From Polymorphobacter megasporae (lineage in GTDB: Bacteria > Pseudomonadota > Alphaproteobacteria > Sphingomonadales > Sphingomonadaceae): a stretch of 64,000 nt of DNA. Below the pieces are notes generated by a model. The model did no database searches, was not told where the DNA came from, and saw only the letters and a program-made list of their open reading frames with translations. Both the position numbers and the translations under genes were made by a program. Positions within the stretch are counted from its first letter, which is position 1; every line of letters starts with the position of its first letter. Positions 34,851 to 47,164 of this stretch are shown one piece after another. The DNA lies in contig NZ_CP081848.1 in the NCBI RefSeq assembly GCF_018982885.2, positions 1,798,001-1,862,000 on the forward strand, in the 5' to 3' direction.

Positions 34851-35708
34851 ATGACGCGCGCGACGACGATCGTATCGGCCATAGCAGCGTCATTGCTGCT
34901 GGCGGCGTGCTTCCTCATCCCCGGCAAGTTCGCTTCGACGCTCGACGTCAAGCGCGATGGCGCGTTCACCTTCGCCTATAAGGGCGAGATCGTTCTCGTC
35001 ACGCCCGCGTCGCTCGGGCAGCCGACGCCGCCCGATACTGTGCTGCCGACGTGCTTCGGACCGGTGCCGGCCGCGCCGCCGCTGCAGCCGGGGCAGGGGC
35101 CCAATGTCGCGATGCGCACCTTCCGCTCGGGGCAGCGACCGTGCACCCCCGAAGAGACTGCCAAGCGCACCGCTGATGCTGTGGCGACTCGCCAGCGCGA
35201 AGGCGAGCAGATGGCGAAGATCATCGGTCTGGACCCTAGCAACGATACGGCGATGCGCGATTATGCCGTGCAGCTCAGCAAACAGGCCGGGTGGCGATCG
35301 GCGACGTATCGCGGGAATGGCGTGTTCGACGTTAACTTTGAACAGTCGGGGCGACTCGACCGCGATTTCGTCTTCCCGCTGCTCCCGAAGTCGAGCGTGA
35401 TCGTGCCCTTTGTCGTTATCCGCAAGCGCAGCGACGGCGGCGTGCTGGTCAGCGCACCGGGCTACCGCAGCGCTCCGGCCGAAGCATTTATGAACGGCAT
35501 AAGTGCCGAAACCGGAACCGCGACCAAGCCGCTCGCGCCGCCAGCCAACGGTCCGCAGGGTAGCTTTATAATCACGAGCGACATCGTGCCTTTGACCAAC
35601 AACACCGAAGACGGACCTAGCCGCAACGGTAGTCGCACCCGCCTGACCTGGTCGGTTACGCCGGGCAGCGACAAGATTCCCGAGACACTGATCCCGCTCG
35701 GACATTAG
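34851..35708 (+). CDS. Putative lipoprotein of unknown function
   Basis: A 285-aa protein with a type II signal peptide: hydrophobic TTIVSAIAASLLLAAC, lipobox LAAC with the acylated Cys at position 20 followed by Phe, so probable outer-membrane sorting. The mature region begins FLIPGKFASTLDVKRDGAFT, a pattern I associate with uncharacterised sphingomonad lipoproteins; a middle segment has CTPEETAKRTADAVATRQRE and the C-terminal half is beta-rich (IVPFVVIRKRSDGGVLVSAP). No known enzyme motif was seen. GGGGG precedes the ATG. It follows secA closely but may have a separate promoter. Confidence 0.78.
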   Translation: MTRATTIVSAIAASLLLAACFLIPGKFASTLDVKRDGAFTFAYKGEIVLVTPASLGQPTPPDTVLPTCFGPVPAAPPLQPGQGPNVAMRTFRSGQRPCTPEETAKRTADAVATRQREGEQMAKIIGLDPSNDTAMRDYAVQLSKQAGWRSATYRGNGVFDVNFEQSGRLDRDFVFPLLPKSSVIVPFVVIRKRSDGGVLVSAPGYRSAPAEAFMNGISAETGTATKPLAPPANGPQGSFIITSDIVPLTNNTEDGPSRNGSRTRLTWSVTPGSDKIPETLIPLGH

Positions 35709-35774
35709 GCGCGCGGCCTGCGCCGGGGAGGGTTTACAGTCGAGCGGTCGATCGTGCGCGGACTCTAAAAGCCG

Positions 35775-35804
35775 TTGACCTGCAGCGGTCGTAGCGCCTA
35801 TAGG
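35775..35804 (+). promoter_or_regulatory. Candidate sigma-70 promoter of the str operon
   Basis: TTGACC (35775-35780), 18-base spacer, TATAGG (35799-35804). This is the best promoter match in the 291-base gene-free stretch (35709-35999) before rpsL and would give a leader of roughly 190 bases. The leader holds no clear reading frame on the + strand. I found no recognised ribosomal-protein binding motif in it. Confidence 0.6.
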
Positions 35805-35999
35805 CCGCCTTCGCTCGCGGGCCGGTGTCAGGTGCAATTCCTCGATTCTGACTTGTCCGGGCATAGGAACGACAGGCTGAGCTGTGCGCGGAGGGTCCTG
35901 GCAACAGGGCCGACCGCGCTTATGCCGTGAGGGCGGTTCAGGCCTGGAGTAGGAATGGCAGCGATGCCGTTACCGAACAGCAGGAAGACCACGAAGACG

Positions 36000-36371
36000 A
36001 TGCCGACGATTAACCAGTTGATCCGCAAGGGGCGTACTCCTCAGCGCGTCCGCGAGACCGCGCCTGCGATGGAAGAATGCCCGCAGAAGCGCGGTGTTTG
36101 CACCCGTGTTTACACGACGACTCCGAAGAAGCCGAACTCGGCGCTCCGTAAGGTCGCCAAGATCCGCCTGACCAATGGCTTCGAAGTCATCGGCTACATC
36201 CCCGGCGAGCGGCACAACCTGCAGGAGCATTCGGTGGTCCTGATTCGCGGCGGCCGCGTCAAGGATCTTCCCGGCGTGCGCTACCACGTCCTGCGCGGTG
36301 TCCTCGACACCCAGGGCGTCAAGGATCGCAAGCAGAGCCGGTCGAAGTACGGCGCGAAGCGCCCGAAGTAA
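36000..36371 (+). CDS. rpsL: 30S ribosomal protein S12
   Basis: A 123-aa S12, decoding-centre protein of the 30S subunit and first gene of the str operon. [32 protein letters not shown] and [17 protein letters not shown] are diagnostic. The lysines that govern streptomycin sensitivity (here Lys43/44 in TPKKPNS and Lys88 in GRVKDLPG) are present, so the sequence is of the sensitive type. ATG 36000 is the family start; in-frame ATGs 12-15 codons upstream are in the leader. Confidence 0.98.
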   Translation: MPTINQLIRKGRTPQRVRETAPAMEECPQKRGVCTRVYTTTPKKPNSALRKVAKIRLTNGFEVIGYIPGERHNLQEHSVVLIRGGRVKDLPGVRYHVLRGVLDTQGVKDRKQSRSKYGAKRPK

Positions 36372-36381
36372 GGATAGATAG

Positions 36382-36852
36382 ATGGCCCGTCGTCGTCGCC
36401 CAGAGAAGCGCGAAATTCTCCCCGATCCCCGTTTCGGTGATCTCATCCTTTCCAAGTTCATGAACCTCGTGATGTACGAGGGGAAGAAGTCGACCGCCGA
36501 GTCGATCGTCTACAACGCCCTCGACACCGTCGAGGCGAAGACCCGGCGCGAGCCGATTGGCGTTTTCCACGACGCGCTGGCGAACGTGAAGCCGGGCATC
36601 GAGGTCCGCAGCCGCCGGGTCGGCGGTGCGACTTACCAGGTGCCGGTCGAGGTCCGTCCCGAGCGCTCGCAGGCGCTGGCAATCCGCTGGCTGATCTCGG
36701 CGGCGCGGAACCGCTCCGAGCACACGATGGCTGCCCGCCTTTCGGGTGAATTGGTCGACGCCGCCAACAATCGCGGCACAGCGGTCAAGAAGCGCGAAGA
36801 TTCGCACCGGATGGCCGAAGCCAACCGCGCCTTCTCGCACTACCGCTGGTAG
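36382..36852 (+). CDS. rpsG: 30S ribosomal protein S7
   Basis: A 156-aa S7, primary 16S rRNA-binding protein that organises the 30S head and contacts E-site t[30 protein letters not shown]-type loop ([19 protein letters not shown]) and [18 protein letters not shown] are characteristic, as is the C-terminal [20 protein letters not shown]. It starts 10 bases after rpsL and is followed by fusA after 24 bases. In E. coli S7 autoregulates this operon; I cannot confirm that here. Confidence 0.98.
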   Translation: MARRRRPEKREILPDPRFGDLILSKFMNLVMYEGKKSTAESIVYNALDTVEAKTRREPIGVFHDALANVKPGIEVRSRRVGGATYQVPVEVRPERSQALAIRWLISAARNRSEHTMAARLSGELVDAANNRGTAVKKREDSHRMAEANRAFSHYRW

Positions 36853-36876
36853 TCGGACCCGTCTGGAGTATTTGAG

Positions 36877-38949
<2,073 letters not shown>

Positions 38950-39001
38950 AGCTGCCCGCAGGATTCTGGCTGCTTTACATTTTCGGACGCAGAAACTAGA
39001 C

Positions 39002-39023
39002 GCCGCGCCTTGCCGGGCGCGGC
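39002..39023 (+). promoter_or_regulatory. GC-rich hairpin between fusA and tuf
   Basis: GCCGCGCC-TTGCCG-GGCGCGGC is a perfect 8-bp stem with a 6-base loop in the 99-base fusA-tuf spacer, about 26 bases before the tuf start. No T-run follows, so it is more likely an mRNA processing or stability element than a terminator. Confidence 0.45.
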
Positions 39024-39048
39024 AGCAATTCGACAAGGATGAGGGATC

Positions 39049-40239
39049 ATGGGTAAGGCGAAATTCGAGCGGAACAAGCCGCACTGCAACATCGGCACCA
39101 TCGGTCACGTTGACCATGGCAAGACGTCGCTGACCGCCGCGATCACGAAGATCCTCGCCGAGACAGGCGGGGCGACCTTCACCTCGTACGCCGACATCGA
39201 CAAGGCTCCCGAGGAACGCGAGCGCGGCATTACCATCTCGACCGCGCACGTCGAGTATGAGACTGCCAACCGCCACTACGCGCACGTCGATTGCCCCGGC
39301 CATGCCGACTATGTGAAGAACATGATCACCGGCGCGGCGCAGATGGACGGCGCGATCCTCGTCGTCTCGGCGACCGACGGTCCGATGCCGCAGACCCGCG
39401 AGCACATCCTGCTCGCAAAGCAGGTCGGCGTTCCGGCGATGGTCGTCTTCATGAACAAGGTCGACCTCGTCGACGACGCGGAAATTCTCGAGCTCGTCGA
39501 GATGGAAATTCGTGAACTTCTGTCGAAGTACGACTTCCCGGGTGACGACATTCCGATCACGCAGGGTTCGGCTGTCTGCGCGCTCGACGGCAAGCGTCCC
39601 GAGATCGGCCACGACGCCGTCGTCGCGCTGATGAAGACCGTCGACGAGTACATCCCGCAGCCCGAGCGTCCGCTTGACCGCCCGTTCCTGATGCCGATCG
39701 AAGATGTCTTTTCGATCTCGGGTCGCGGCACGGTCGTCACGGGTCGCGTCGAGAGCGGCATCGTCAAGGTCGGCGAGGAAGTCGAGATCGTCGGCATCAA
39801 GGACACCCGCAAGTCGGTGTGCACCGGCGTCGAAATGTTCCGCAAGCTGCTCGACCAGGGCCAAGCCGGCGACAACATCGGCGCGCTGCTTCGCGGCGTC
39901 GGCCGTGACGACGTCGAGCGCGGCCAGGTTCTCTGCAAGCCCGGCTCGATCAAGCCGCACAGCGAGTTTAAGGCGACCGTGTATGTGCTGTCGAAGGACG
40001 AGGGTGGCCGTCACACGCCGTTCTTCGCCAACTATCGTCCGCAGTTCTACTTCCGCACGACCGACGTCACCGGCACCGTTGAGCTGCCCGAGGGCACCGA
40101 GATGGTCATGCCCGGCGACAACGTCGAGCTGGCCGTCAAGCTGATCGCGCCGATCGCCATGGATCCGGGTCTTCGCTTCGCAATTCGCGAAGGCGGACGC
40201 ACCGTTGGTTCGGGCGTGGTTGCAACGATCACGAAGTGA
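39049..40239 (+). CDS. tuf: Elongation factor Tu
   Basis: A 396-aa EF-Tu that delivers aminoacyl-tRNA to the ribosome. G-domain motifs: [58 protein letters not shown]. Domain II has [19 protein letters not shown] and domain III has [20 protein letters not shown] and [13 protein letters not shown]. Last gene of the str operon, closed by a strong terminator. A second tuf copy, common in proteobacteria, is not in this window. Confidence 0.98.
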   Translation: MGKAKFERNKPHCNIGTIGHVDHGKTSLTAAITKILAETGGATFTSYADIDKAPEERERGITISTAHVEYETANRHYAHVDCPGHADYVKNMITGAAQMDGAILVVSATDGPMPQTREHILLAKQVGVPAMVVFMNKVDLVDDAEILELVEMEIRELLSKYDFPGDDIPITQGSAVCALDGKRPEIGHDAVVALMKTVDEYIPQPERPLDRPFLMPIEDVFSISGRGTVVTGRVESGIVKVGEEVEIVGIKDTRKSVCTGVEMFRKLLDQGQAGDNIGALLRGVGRDDVERGQVLCKPGSIKPHSEFKATVYVLSKDEGGRHTPFFANYRPQFYFRTTDVTGTVELPEGTEMVMPGDNVELAVKLIAPIAMDPGLRFAIREGGRTVGSGVVATITK

Positions 40240-40276
40240 GCGTATAGGGCCGTTCTCCCGATGATTCGGTGAGAGC

Positions 40277-40303
40277 GGCCCGGTTCGCCCGGGCCTTATT
40301 TTT
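40277..40303 (+). terminator. Intrinsic terminator of tuf
   Basis: GGCCCGG (40277-40283), loop TTCGC, CCGGGCC (40289-40295), then TTATTTTTG. A textbook GC stem plus T-run, 38 bases after the tuf stop. It separates the str operon from the S10 operon, although some read-through is possible because no clear promoter is seen before rpsJ. Confidence 0.85.
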
Positions 40304-40338
40304 GCACGAACGCTGATTGCCAGAAACGAAAAGAACCG

Positions 40339-40653
40339 ATGGAAACGCAGAACATCCGCATTCGCCTGAAGGCCTTCGATCACCGCGTGCTCGATATGGC
40401 CACCAGCGAGATCGCCGACACGGCGAAGCGGACGGGTGCGGCCATTCGCGGCCCGATCCCGTTGCCGACCCGGTTCGAGCGTTTCACGGTCAACCGTTCG
40501 CCGCACGTCGACAAGAAGTCGCGTGAGCAGTTCGAAGTCCGTACCTACAAGCGCCTGCTCGACATCGTCGATCCGACGCCGCAGACGGTCGATGCGCTGA
40601 TGAAACTCGACCTCGCCGCGGGTGTCGATGTGGAGATCAAGCTCCAGAGCTAG
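40339..40653 (+). CDS. rpsJ: 30S ribosomal protein S10
   Basis: A 104-aa S10 (also NusE, a component of antitermination complexes). [35 protein letters not shown], and [19 protein letters not shown] are characteristic. First gene of the S10 operon. Only 35 bases separate it from the tuf terminator, leaving little room for a promoter, so part of its transcription may come from upstream. Confidence 0.98.
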   Translation: METQNIRIRLKAFDHRVLDMATSEIADTAKRTGAAIRGPIPLPTRFERFTVNRSPHVDKKSREQFEVRTYKRLLDIVDPTPQTVDALMKLDLAAGVDVEIKLQS

Positions 40654-40693
40654 ATCTGACTGAACATACGCGGAGCGAACTTTAATTAGTCAT

Positions 40694-40707
40694 GCCCCCA
40701 CGGGGGC
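40694..40707 (+). promoter_or_regulatory. Tight inverted repeat before rplC
   Basis: GCCCCC-AC-GGGGGC, a 6-base perfect inverted repeat with a 2-base centre, 22 bases upstream of the rplC ATG and just before its AGGGAAAGGA ribosome-binding region. It might modulate rplC translation. The loop is too small for the full stem to close as RNA, so 5 or fewer pairs would form. Confidence 0.35.
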
Positions 40708-40729
40708 CTCTGAGGGAAAGGAATTGATC

Positions 40730-41470
40730 ATGCGCAGTGGCGTGATCGCGAAGAAAATGGGGATGACCCGCCTGTTCAAGGACGATGGTCGCCACGTCCC
40801 GGTGACGGTGCTGAGCCTCGAAGACTGCCAGGTCGTATCGCAGCGCACGACCGACCGCGATGGTTACGTCGCGGTCCAGCTCGGTGCCGGCTCCAAGAAG
40901 GTCAAGAACACCACCAAGCCCGAGCGCGGCCACTTCGCCGTTGCCGAGGTCGAGCCCAAGGCGCGTGTTGCCGAGTTTCGCGTGTCGGAAGACGCGCTGC
41001 TCGAAGCCGGCGCGTCTCTCTCGGCCGACCATTTCGTCGCTGGCCAGCTCGTCGACATCACCGGCGACACCGTCGGTAAGGGTTTCCAGGGCGGTATGAA
41101 GCGCTGGAACTTCGGCGGTCTCCGCGCAACCCACGGCGTTTCGGTCTCGCACCGTTCGCTCGGGTCGACCGGCCAGCGCCAGGACCCCGGCAAGGTGTTC
41201 AAGAACAAGAAGATGGCGGGCCACATGGGCGACCGCCAGCGCACCCAGCAGAACCTCGAGATCGTTTCCACCGACGTCGAGCGCGGCCTGATCTTCGTCA
41301 AGGGCTCGGTTCCCGGGCACAAGGGCGGCTGGCTGCTGGTCAAGGACGCCGTCAAGGGCCCTCGCCCCGACGCCGCGCCGTATCCGGCTTCGCTGAAGAG
41401 CGCTGCCAACAATGCTGCTCCGCAGGTCGACCACGTCGACGCCCCCGAAACCGAAACGCAGGAGGGCTGA
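40730..41470 (+). CDS. rplC: 50S ribosomal protein L3
   Basis: A 246-aa L3, an assembly-initiator of the 50S subunit near the peptidyl-transferase centre. [20 protein letters not shown], the [13 protein letters not shown] segment containing the glutamine that is methylated in E. coli, and [19 protein letters not shown] are seen. The C-terminal ~25 residues ([13 protein letters not shown]) form an acidic tail beyond the core, usual in alphaproteobacteria. ATG 40730 is the family start; a TTG two codons earlier is in frame but unneeded. Confidence 0.97.
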   Translation: MRSGVIAKKMGMTRLFKDDGRHVPVTVLSLEDCQVVSQRTTDRDGYVAVQLGAGSKKVKNTTKPERGHFAVAEVEPKARVAEFRVSEDALLEAGASLSADHFVAGQLVDITGDTVGKGFQGGMKRWNFGGLRATHGVSVSHRSLGSTGQRQDPGKVFKNKKMAGHMGDRQRTQQNLEIVSTDVERGLIFVKGSVPGHKGGWLLVKDAVKGPRPDAAPYPASLKSAANNAAPQVDHVDAPETETQEG

Positions 41471-41473
41471 GCC

Positions 41474-42097
41474 ATGAAGCTCGATGTACGCACCCTCGAT
41501 GCCGCGGCCAGCGGTGATATCGAACTCGACGAGACGGTCTTCGGCAAGGAAGCCCGCGTCGACATCCTCCACCGCGTCGTGACGTGGCAGCTCGAAAAGC
41601 GCCGTGCGACGGCCCGTGGCGCTCGCGAGCGTTCGGATGTCTCGCGCACCGGTAAGAAGCTCGGCAACCAAAAGGGCGGCGGTGTCGCCCGCCACGGTAA
41701 TCGCGGCGCGCCGCAGTTCACCGGCGGTGGTAAGGCGCACGGCCCGCGCGTCCGCGACTTCGATCCCGGCCTTAACAAGAAGATCCGTCGCCTCGGCCTC
41801 GGCATCGCGCTTTCGGTCAAGCAGGCCGAAGGCAAGCTGATGATCGTCGAGGACTTCGCGCTCGGCGAGGCCAAGACCAAGACGCTGCTCGCGCGGCTCG
41901 CCGGTCTCGGCGTGACCAACGGCCTGTTCGTTGATGGTGGCGCGGTCGATCAGCATTTCGGGATGGCCTGCGCCAACCTCGAGAAGATCGACATCATGCC
42001 CGCAGTCGGCGCGAACGTGTACGACATCCTCAACCACGACATGCTGGTGCTGACCCGCGCCGCTGTCGCTGCCCTGGAGGCACGCGTCAATGGCTAA
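41474..42097 (+). CDS. rplD: 50S ribosomal protein L4
   Basis: A 207-aa L4, which lines the peptide exit tunnel. The tunnel loop [20 protein letters not shown] and the adjacent [20 protein letters not shown] are present; the C-terminal domain contains [20 protein letters not shown] and [20 protein letters not shown]. In E. coli, L4 represses its own operon; whether that applies here is unknown. The end overlaps rplW by 8 bases. Confidence 0.97.
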   Translation: MKLDVRTLDAAASGDIELDETVFGKEARVDILHRVVTWQLEKRRATARGARERSDVSRTGKKLGNQKGGGVARHGNRGAPQFTGGGKAHGPRVRDFDPGLNKKIRRLGLGIALSVKQAEGKLMIVEDFALGEAKTKTLLARLAGLGVTNGLFVDGGAVDQHFGMACANLEKIDIMPAVGANVYDILNHDMLVLTRAAVAALEARVNG

Positions 42098-42404
42098 GCC
42101 GCAACCCGCAACGATCGACCTCAAGCATTACGACATCGTCGTGAAGCCGGTCATCACCGAGAAGTCGACTCTGGTCAGCGAGTTCAACCAGGTCGTGTTC
42201 AAGGTGGCTAAGGATTCGTCGAAGCCCGAGATCAAGGCTGCGGTCGAGGCGCTGTTCGGCGTCCGCGTCCTGTCGGTCAACACGCTGATCCAGAAGGGCA
42301 AGAACAAGCGCTTCAAGGGCAAGCCCTATACGCGCTCGGATGAGAAGAAAGCGATCGTGACGCTCGCCGAAGGCGACCGCATCGACGTGACCACGGGAAT
42401 CTGA
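42090..42404 (+). CDS. rplW: 50S ribosomal protein L23
   Basis: A 104-aa L23, located at the tunnel exit and docking site for trigger factor and [43 protein letters not shown] and [20 protein letters not shown] match the family. Translationally coupled to rplD (8-base overlap) and one base from rplB. Confidence 0.97.
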   Translation: MAKPQPATIDLKHYDIVVKPVITEKSTLVSEFNQVVFKVAKDSSKPEIKAAVEALFGVRVLSVNTLIQKGKNKRFKGKPYTRSDEKKAIVTLAEGDRIDVTTGI

Positions 42405-42405
42405 G

Positions 42406-43242
42406 ATGGCTCTCAAGCATTATAATCCGACGTCGCCGGGCCGCCGCGGCCTGATCCTCGTCGACCGTTCGGCGCTCCACAAGGGGCGTCCGGTCAAGGC
42501 GTTGACCGAGGGTCTGCGCAAGTCGGGCGGCCGTAACAACATGGGCCACGCCACCGCGCGCGGCATCGCCGGCGGTCACAAGCAGCTTTACCGCATCGTC
42601 GACTTCAAGCGTCGCGAGTGGGACGTTGCTGCGACCGTCGAGCGGATCGAGTACGACCCCAATCGTTCGGCGTTCATCGCGCTGATCAAGTATCCCGACG
42701 GCAAGCAGAACTACATTCTCGCGCCGCAGCGCCTCGCCGTCGGCGACAGCGTGACTGCGGGCAAGAAGGTCGACGTCAAGCCGGGCAACGCCATGGAAAT
42801 CGGCCAGATGCCCGTCGGCACGATCGTCCACAACGTCGAGCTGAAGCCCGGCAAGGGCGGGCAGATGGCGCGCGCGGCGGGGACGTTCGTCCAGGTCGTC
42901 GGTCGCGACCGCGGCATGGTCATCATCCGCTTGAATTCGGGCGAGCAGCGCTACACCCACGCCAATTGCATGGCGACGGTCGGCGCGGTGTCGAACCCCG
43001 ACAACAGCAACACCAACCACGCCAAGGCCGGTCGGACCCGCTGGCTCGGCCATCGCCCGCTGACGCGTGGCGTCGCCAAGAACCCGGTCGACCATCCCCA
43101 CGGTGGTGGTGAAGGCCGGACCTCGGGCGGCCGTCACCCGGTTACGCCGTGGGGCAAGCCGACCAAGGGTGCGAAGACCCGGTCGAACAAGTCGACCGAC
43201 AAGATGATCATTCGTTCGCGTCACGCGAAGAAGAAGAGGTAG
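42406..43242 (+). CDS. rplB: 50S ribosomal protein L2
   Basis: A 278-aa L2, required for subunit joining and peptidyl transfer. [19 protein letters not shown] at the N terminus, [20 protein letters not shown], and the C-terminal [20 protein letters not shown] with its functionally critical histidines are conserved. Ends in a basic RSRHAKKKR tail and is followed by rpsS after 2 bases. Confidence 0.98.
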   Translation: MALKHYNPTSPGRRGLILVDRSALHKGRPVKALTEGLRKSGGRNNMGHATARGIAGGHKQLYRIVDFKRREWDVAATVERIEYDPNRSAFIALIKYPDGKQNYILAPQRLAVGDSVTAGKKVDVKPGNAMEIGQMPVGTIVHNVELKPGKGGQMARAAGTFVQVVGRDRGMVIIRLNSGEQRYTHANCMATVGAVSNPDNSNTNHAKAGRTRWLGHRPLTRGVAKNPVDHPHGGGEGRTSGGRHPVTPWGKPTKGAKTRSNKSTDKMIIRSRHAKKKR

Positions 43243-43244
43243 GC

Positions 43245-43523
43245 ATGAGCCGCTCCGTCTGGAAAGGTCCGTTCGTCGACCTCCACGTCCTGAAGAAGGC
43301 CGAAACCGCGCAAGCCGGTGGCGGCGGCCGGGGTCCGATCAAGACCTGGTCGCGCCGCTCGACGATCCTGCCGCAGTTCGTCGGCCTGGTCTTCAGTGTC
43401 TATAACGGCCGCAAGTTCATCCCGGTCTCGGTCAACGAGGACATGGTGGGTATGAAGCTTGGCGAGTTCGCGCCGACGCGCACGTTCACCGGCCATGCCG
43501 CCGACAAGAAGGCCAAGCGCTGA
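43245..43523 (+). CDS. rpsS: 30S ribosomal protein S19
   Basis: A 92-aa S19 of the 30S head. [40 protein letters not shown] and [20 protein letters not shown] are characteristic. The ATG at 43245 gives the normal N terminus. A short Gly-rich insert ([11 protein letters not shown]) sits after residue 25. It overlaps rplV by one base (TGATG). Confidence 0.97.
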   Translation: MSRSVWKGPFVDLHVLKKAETAQAGGGGRGPIKTWSRRSTILPQFVGLVFSVYNGRKFIPVSVNEDMVGMKLGEFAPTRTFTGHAADKKAKR

Positions 43524-43957
43524 TGGGCAAGCCCTCCGCACCCCGCAAGGTCGGCGACAAGGAAGCGCTAGCGATTGCGACGACCGTTCGCGGCTCGCCG
43601 TACAAGCTCAACCTCGTTGCCGGTCTCATCCGCGGCCGCAAGGCATCGGAAGCGCTCAATATCCTGCAGTTTTCGACCAAGGGCATGGCGCCCGACGTCC
43701 GCAAGGTGCTCGCCTCGGCGATCGCCAATGCCGAGAACAATCACAATCTGGATGTCGATGCGCTGATCGTCAAGGAAGCCAGCGTCGGCAAGGCCATCGT
43801 GATGAAGCGCTTCACGCCGCGTGCGCGCGGTCGCGCCTCGGCGATCGTCAAGCCGTTCAGCCGCATTCGCATCGTCGTCCGCGAGCTCGGCGAGGATGAT
43901 TACGCTGCCGCGCGGGCTGCCAAGGCCGGCAAGACCAATGCGACGGAGCAGGCATAA
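43523..43957 (+). CDS. rplV: 50S ribosomal protein L22
   Basis: A 144-aa L22, whose beta-hairpin reaches into the exit tunnel. [28 protein letters not shown]-type helix ([20 protein letters not shown]), and the hairpin [20 protein letters not shown] are present. A C-terminal extension of about 25 residues ([20 protein letters not shown]) exceeds the E. coli protein. Overlaps rpsC by one base. Confidence 0.97.
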   Translation: MGKPSAPRKVGDKEALAIATTVRGSPYKLNLVAGLIRGRKASEALNILQFSTKGMAPDVRKVLASAIANAENNHNLDVDALIVKEASVGKAIVMKRFTPRARGRASAIVKPFSRIRIVVRELGEDDYAAARAAKAGKTNATEQA

Positions 43958-44661
43958 TGGGTCATAAGACAAACCCGATCGGGCTCCGGCTCCAGATCAA
44001 CCGGACGTGGGACAGCCGCTGGTTCGCTGAAGGCGAGGACTACGGCCGCCTGCTGATCGAAGACATCAAAATCCGTAACTTCATCATGAAGTCGCAGCCG
44101 CAGGCCGCGATATCGAAGGTCGTGATCGAGCGCCCGGCCAAGCTGTGCCGCGTGTCGATCTACGCAGCCCGCCCCGGTGTCATCATCGGCAAGAAGGGTG
44201 CGGACATCGAGAAGCTGCGCCAGCAGATCGCGACGATGACGAAGTCGGACGTGTCGCTCAACATCGTCGAAATCCGCAAGCCCGAAGTCGACAGCCGTCT
44301 GGTTGCGCAGGGCGTCGCCGACCAGCTTGAGCGTCGTATCGCCTTCCGTCGCGCGATGAAGCGTGCGGTCCAGTCGGCGCTGCGTCTCGGTGCCGAGGGC
44401 ATTCGTATCACGTGCTCGGGCCGTCTTGGCGGTGCCGAAATCGCGCGAGTCGAATGGTATCGTGAGGGCCGGGTGCCGTTGCACACGCTCCGCGCCAACG
44501 TCGATTATGCCGAAGCGCAGGCGCACACCGCTTACGGTGTCTGCGGCGTCAAGGTGTGGATCTTCAAGGGCGAGATTCTCGGCCATGATCCGATGTCGCA
44601 GGACCGTCTGATGATGGAAGCGCAGACCTCGGGCGTCCGTCCCGCGCGTGAAGGTCGCTAG
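43957..44661 (+). CDS. rpsC: 30S ribosomal protein S3
   Basis: A 234-aa S3, part of the mRNA entry channel with helicase activity. [20 protein letters not shown], the KH-domain core [20 protein letters not shown], and [20 protein letters not shown] are present; the C-terminal [12 protein letters not shown] is standard. A conserved partner of rplP, which starts 2 bases after the stop. Confidence 0.98.
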   Translation: MGHKTNPIGLRLQINRTWDSRWFAEGEDYGRLLIEDIKIRNFIMKSQPQAAISKVVIERPAKLCRVSIYAARPGVIIGKKGADIEKLRQQIATMTKSDVSLNIVEIRKPEVDSRLVAQGVADQLERRIAFRRAMKRAVQSALRLGAEGIRITCSGRLGGAEIARVEWYREGRVPLHTLRANVDYAEAQAHTAYGVCGVKVWIFKGEILGHDPMSQDRLMMEAQTSGVRPAREGR

Positions 44662-44663
44662 TC

Positions 44664-45098
44664 ATGTTGCAGCCTAAGAAAACCAAGTTTCGCAAGCAGT
44701 TTAAGGGTCGCATTCATGGCGACGCCAAGGGCGGCACCGCACTGAACTTCGGCGCGTTCGGCCTGAAGGCGATGGAGCCCGACCGGCTCACCGCCCGCCA
44801 GATCGAAGCTGCGCGTCGCGCGATCAGCCGTCACATCAAGCGTGCCGGCCGGTTGTGGATCCGCATCTTCCCCGACGTGCCGGTCACGTCGAAGCCCGCC
44901 GAAGTCCGCATGGGTAAGGGTAAGGGCGCTCCGGAATTCTGGGCCGCCAAGGTCAAGCCAGGCCGCATCCTGTTCGAGCTCGACGGCGTGCCGCACGACG
45001 TCGCCAAGGGTGCCTTTGAGCGCGCGGCGGCCAAGCTGCCAATCAAGGTCAAGACCGTCGTCCGCCTCGGCGAGCCGATCGGCGAAGTGACGAAGTGA
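44664..45098 (+). CDS. rplP: 50S ribosomal protein L16
   Basis: A 144-aa L16, which positions tRNA in the A and P sites. [40 protein letters not shown], and the [20 protein letters not shown] loop (site of arginine hydroxylation in E. coli) are visible. Overlaps no gene but ends 8 bases before the rpmC ATG. Confidence 0.97.
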   Translation: MLQPKKTKFRKQFKGRIHGDAKGGTALNFGAFGLKAMEPDRLTARQIEAARRAISRHIKRAGRLWIRIFPDVPVTSKPAEVRMGKGKGAPEFWAAKVKPGRILFELDGVPHDVAKGAFERAAAKLPIKVKTVVRLGEPIGEVTK

Positions 45099-45106
45099 GC
45101 ACAGCT

Positions 45107-45313
45107 ATGAAGACCAAAGACCTTCGCCCGCAGACTGACGACCAGATCGCGACGACGCTGGGCGAGATGAAGCGCGAGCAGTTCAACCTGCGGTTCCAGG
45201 CGGCCACCGGCCAGATGGAAAAGCCGGCACGCGTTCGCGAAGTCCGCCGCACGATCGCCAAGATCAAGACGCTCCAGGGCCAGCGCGCCACGGTAGCGAC
45301 GAAGGAAGCCTGA
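45107..45313 (+). CDS. rpmC: 50S ribosomal protein L29
   Basis: A 68-aa two-helix protein at the tunnel exit. [20 protein letters not shown] and [20 protein letters not shown], then [20 protein letters not shown], match L29. ATG 45107 is preferred because L29 proteins begin MKxxELR; a GTG four codons upstream overlaps the rplP stop. The stop overlaps rpsQ by one base. Confidence 0.95.
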   Translation: MKTKDLRPQTDDQIATTLGEMKREQFNLRFQAATGQMEKPARVREVRRTIAKIKTLQGQRATVATKEA

Positions 45314-45549
45314 TGCCGAAGCGTATTCTCCAGGGCAAGGTCGTGTCCGACAAGGGCGACAAGACCGTCATCGTGCTCATCGAGCGCAAGATCACCCACC
45401 CGGTCTACGGGAAGATCATGCGCCGTTCGAAGAAGTATCATGCCCACGACGAGGGCAACGTCATTAAGGAAGGCGACGAGGTCCGCATCCAGGAGTGCGC
45501 CCCGATGTCCAAGCTGAAGACGTTCAAAGTCATGGAGAAGGTCGGCTGA
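45313..45549 (+). CDS. rpsQ: 30S ribosomal protein S17
   Basis: A 78-aa OB-fold S17. [40 protein letters not shown] and [20 protein letters not shown] are diagnostic. It closes the S10 gene group; the 37-base gap to rplN includes a small ATG-led stretch that is not coding. Confidence 0.97.
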   Translation: MPKRILQGKVVSDKGDKTVIVLIERKITHPVYGKIMRRSKKYHAHDEGNVIKEGDEVRIQECAPMSKLKTFKVMEKVG

Positions 45550-45586
45550 TGTCGAACTTCCGTAACAAGAAAGAAGGATCGAACGA

Positions 45587-45955
45587 ATGATCCAGATGCA
45601 GACGAACCTCGACGTCGCCGACAATAGCGGTGCCAAGCGGGTGATGTGCATCAAGGTGCTCGGTGGCTCGAAGCGTCGGTTCGCCGGCGTGGGTGACGTT
45701 ATCGTCGTCTCGATCAAGGAAGCCGCGCCGAAGGGCAAGGTCAAGAAGGGCGACGTCCATCGCGCCGTCGTCGTTCGCACGGCGAAGGATATCCGGCGTT
45801 CGGACGGCTCGGTGATCCGCTTCGACGGCAATGCCGCGGTCCTGATCAACAAGAATGAGGAGCCGATCGGCACCCGTATTTTTGGGCCGGTGGTGCGCGA
45901 GTTGCGCGCGTCGGGCCACATGAAGATCATCAGCCTTGCTCCGGAGGTGCTGTAA
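45587..45955 (+). CDS. rplN: 50S ribosomal protein L14
   Basis: A 122-aa L14 at the subunit interface. [40 protein letters not shown] and [20 protein letters not shown] are diagnostic. First gene of the spc group. AAGGA stands 8 bases before the ATG. Overlaps rplX by one base. Confidence 0.98.
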   Translation: MIQMQTNLDVADNSGAKRVMCIKVLGGSKRRFAGVGDVIVVSIKEAAPKGKVKKGDVHRAVVVRTAKDIRRSDGSVIRFDGNAAVLINKNEEPIGTRIFGPVVRELRASGHMKIISLAPEVL

Positions 45956-46278
45956 TGAGCGCCGCGAAGATCAAGAAGGGCGATAAGGTCGTCGTCTTGT
46001 CCGGCAAGGACAAGGGCAAGCACGGTGAAGTCACGAAGGCCATGCCGAAGGAAGGCAAGGTCATCGTCGGCGGCATCAACATGATGACGCGCCATAAGAA
46101 GGCGAGCCAGGCTAACCCGCAGGGCGGTCTTGAGCGCATCGAAGCGCCGATGTTCGTGTCGAAGGTCGCGATTGAGGACCCGAAGACGGGCAAGCCGACG
46201 CGCGTCGGCTTCAAGATACTGGAAGATGGTCGCAAGGTGCGTATCGCCAAGCGGTCGGGAGAGACGATCGATGGCTGA
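45955..46278 (+). CDS. rplX: 50S ribosomal protein L24
   Basis: A 107-aa L24 with the KOW motif [20 protein letters not shown] followed by [14 protein letters not shown] and [21 protein letters not shown]24 is an early 23S rRNA assembly protein. Its last 8 bases overlap rplE. Confidence 0.97.
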   Translation: MSAAKIKKGDKVVVLSGKDKGKHGEVTKAMPKEGKVIVGGINMMTRHKKASQANPQGGLERIEAPMFVSKVAIEDPKTGKPTRVGFKILEDGRKVRIAKRSGETIDG

Positions 46279-46852
46279 CGCGGCAAACCTGACCCGGATG
46301 CAGCAGCTGTACGTGGACAAGATCCGCGGCCAGATGAGTGAGCAGTTCGGCTACAAGAACCTCATGCAGGTTCCGAAGATCGACAAGATCGTTATCAACA
46401 TGGGTGTCGGCGACGCCACTCAGGACAAGAAGCTGGTCGACGCCGCTGCCGCCGAAATGGCGCTGATCGCGGGCCAGAAGCCGGTGATCTGCAAGGCGAA
46501 GAAGTCGGTCGCGGTGTTCAAGCTGCGCGAGGGTATGCCGATCGGCTGCAAGGTGACCTTGCGTCGCGAGAAGATGTACGAGTTTCTCGACCGTCTGGTG
46601 ACCATCGCACTGCCGCGCGTCCGCGACTTTCGCGGGCTGAACCCGAAGTCGTTCGACGGTCGCGGTAACTATGCGATGGGTCTTAAGGAGCAGATCGTGT
46701 TCCCCGAGATCAACTATGACCGGATCGGCAAGGTCCGCGGCATGGACGTCATCATCACCACGACCGCCAGGTCGGACGACGAGGCACGGGCGTTGTTGTT
46801 TGCTTTCGGCCTGCCGTTCACCGGCATGGTCGACGCGAAGAAGGCAGCTTAA
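46271..46852 (+). CDS. rplE: 50S ribosomal protein L5
   Basis: A 193-aa L5, binding 5S rRNA and P-site t[63 protein letters not shown] and [20 protein letters not shown] are conserved. ATG 46271, inside the end of rplX, gives the correct N terminus. Confidence 0.98.
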   Translation: MADAANLTRMQQLYVDKIRGQMSEQFGYKNLMQVPKIDKIVINMGVGDATQDKKLVDAAAAEMALIAGQKPVICKAKKSVAVFKLREGMPIGCKVTLRREKMYEFLDRLVTIALPRVRDFRGLNPKSFDGRGNYAMGLKEQIVFPEINYDRIGKVRGMDVIITTTARSDDEARALLFAFGLPFTGMVDAKKAA

Positions 46853-46854
46853 GC

Positions 46855-47160
46855 ATGGCCAAGAAGAGTTCGGTGAACAAGAACGAGCACCGCAAGGCGC
46901 TGGTCAAGAAGTACGCCCCCAAGTTCGCGGCCCTGAAGGCGATCGCCGCCGACGAGACCAAGGACGAAGGCGAGCGCCTGATGGCCCGCCTCAAGATGTC
47001 CGAGCTGCCGCGCAACGCGACCCCGGGTCGTGTCCGCAATCGCTGTGCACTGACCGGGCGTAGCCGCGCGGTCTATCGCAAGTTCAAACTGTCGCGGATC
47101 ATGCTGCGGGAACTGGGCAACAAGGGCCTGATCCCCGGCCTGACCAAGTCGAGCTGGTAA
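46855..47160 (+). CDS. rpsN: 30S ribosomal protein S14 (zinc-independent long form)
   Basis: A 101-aa S14 of the long type: [20 protein letters not shown], and the C-terminal [20 protein letters not shown] with a single cysteine in place of the CxxC pairs of the short, zinc-binding form. KKY and [18 protein letters not shown] complete the match. It begins 2 bases after rplE. Confidence 0.97.
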   Translation: MAKKSSVNKNEHRKALVKKYAPKFAALKAIAADETKDEGERLMARLKMSELPRNATPGRVRNRCALTGRSRAVYRKFKLSRIMLRELGNKGLIPGLTKSSW

Positions 47161-47164
47161 CGCT

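Noticed and set aside
35828-36028. Minus-strand 66-codon frame with a hydrophobic N terminus before rpsL
   Set aside because: The 'membrane helix' is the complement of the rpsL leader and first codons; no ribosome-binding site and it conflicts with the rpsL start.
45550-45586. Short ATG-led frame between rpsQ and rplN
   Set aside because: Only about a dozen codons in a ribosomal-protein spacer with no counterpart in known operons; it reads as leader sequence.
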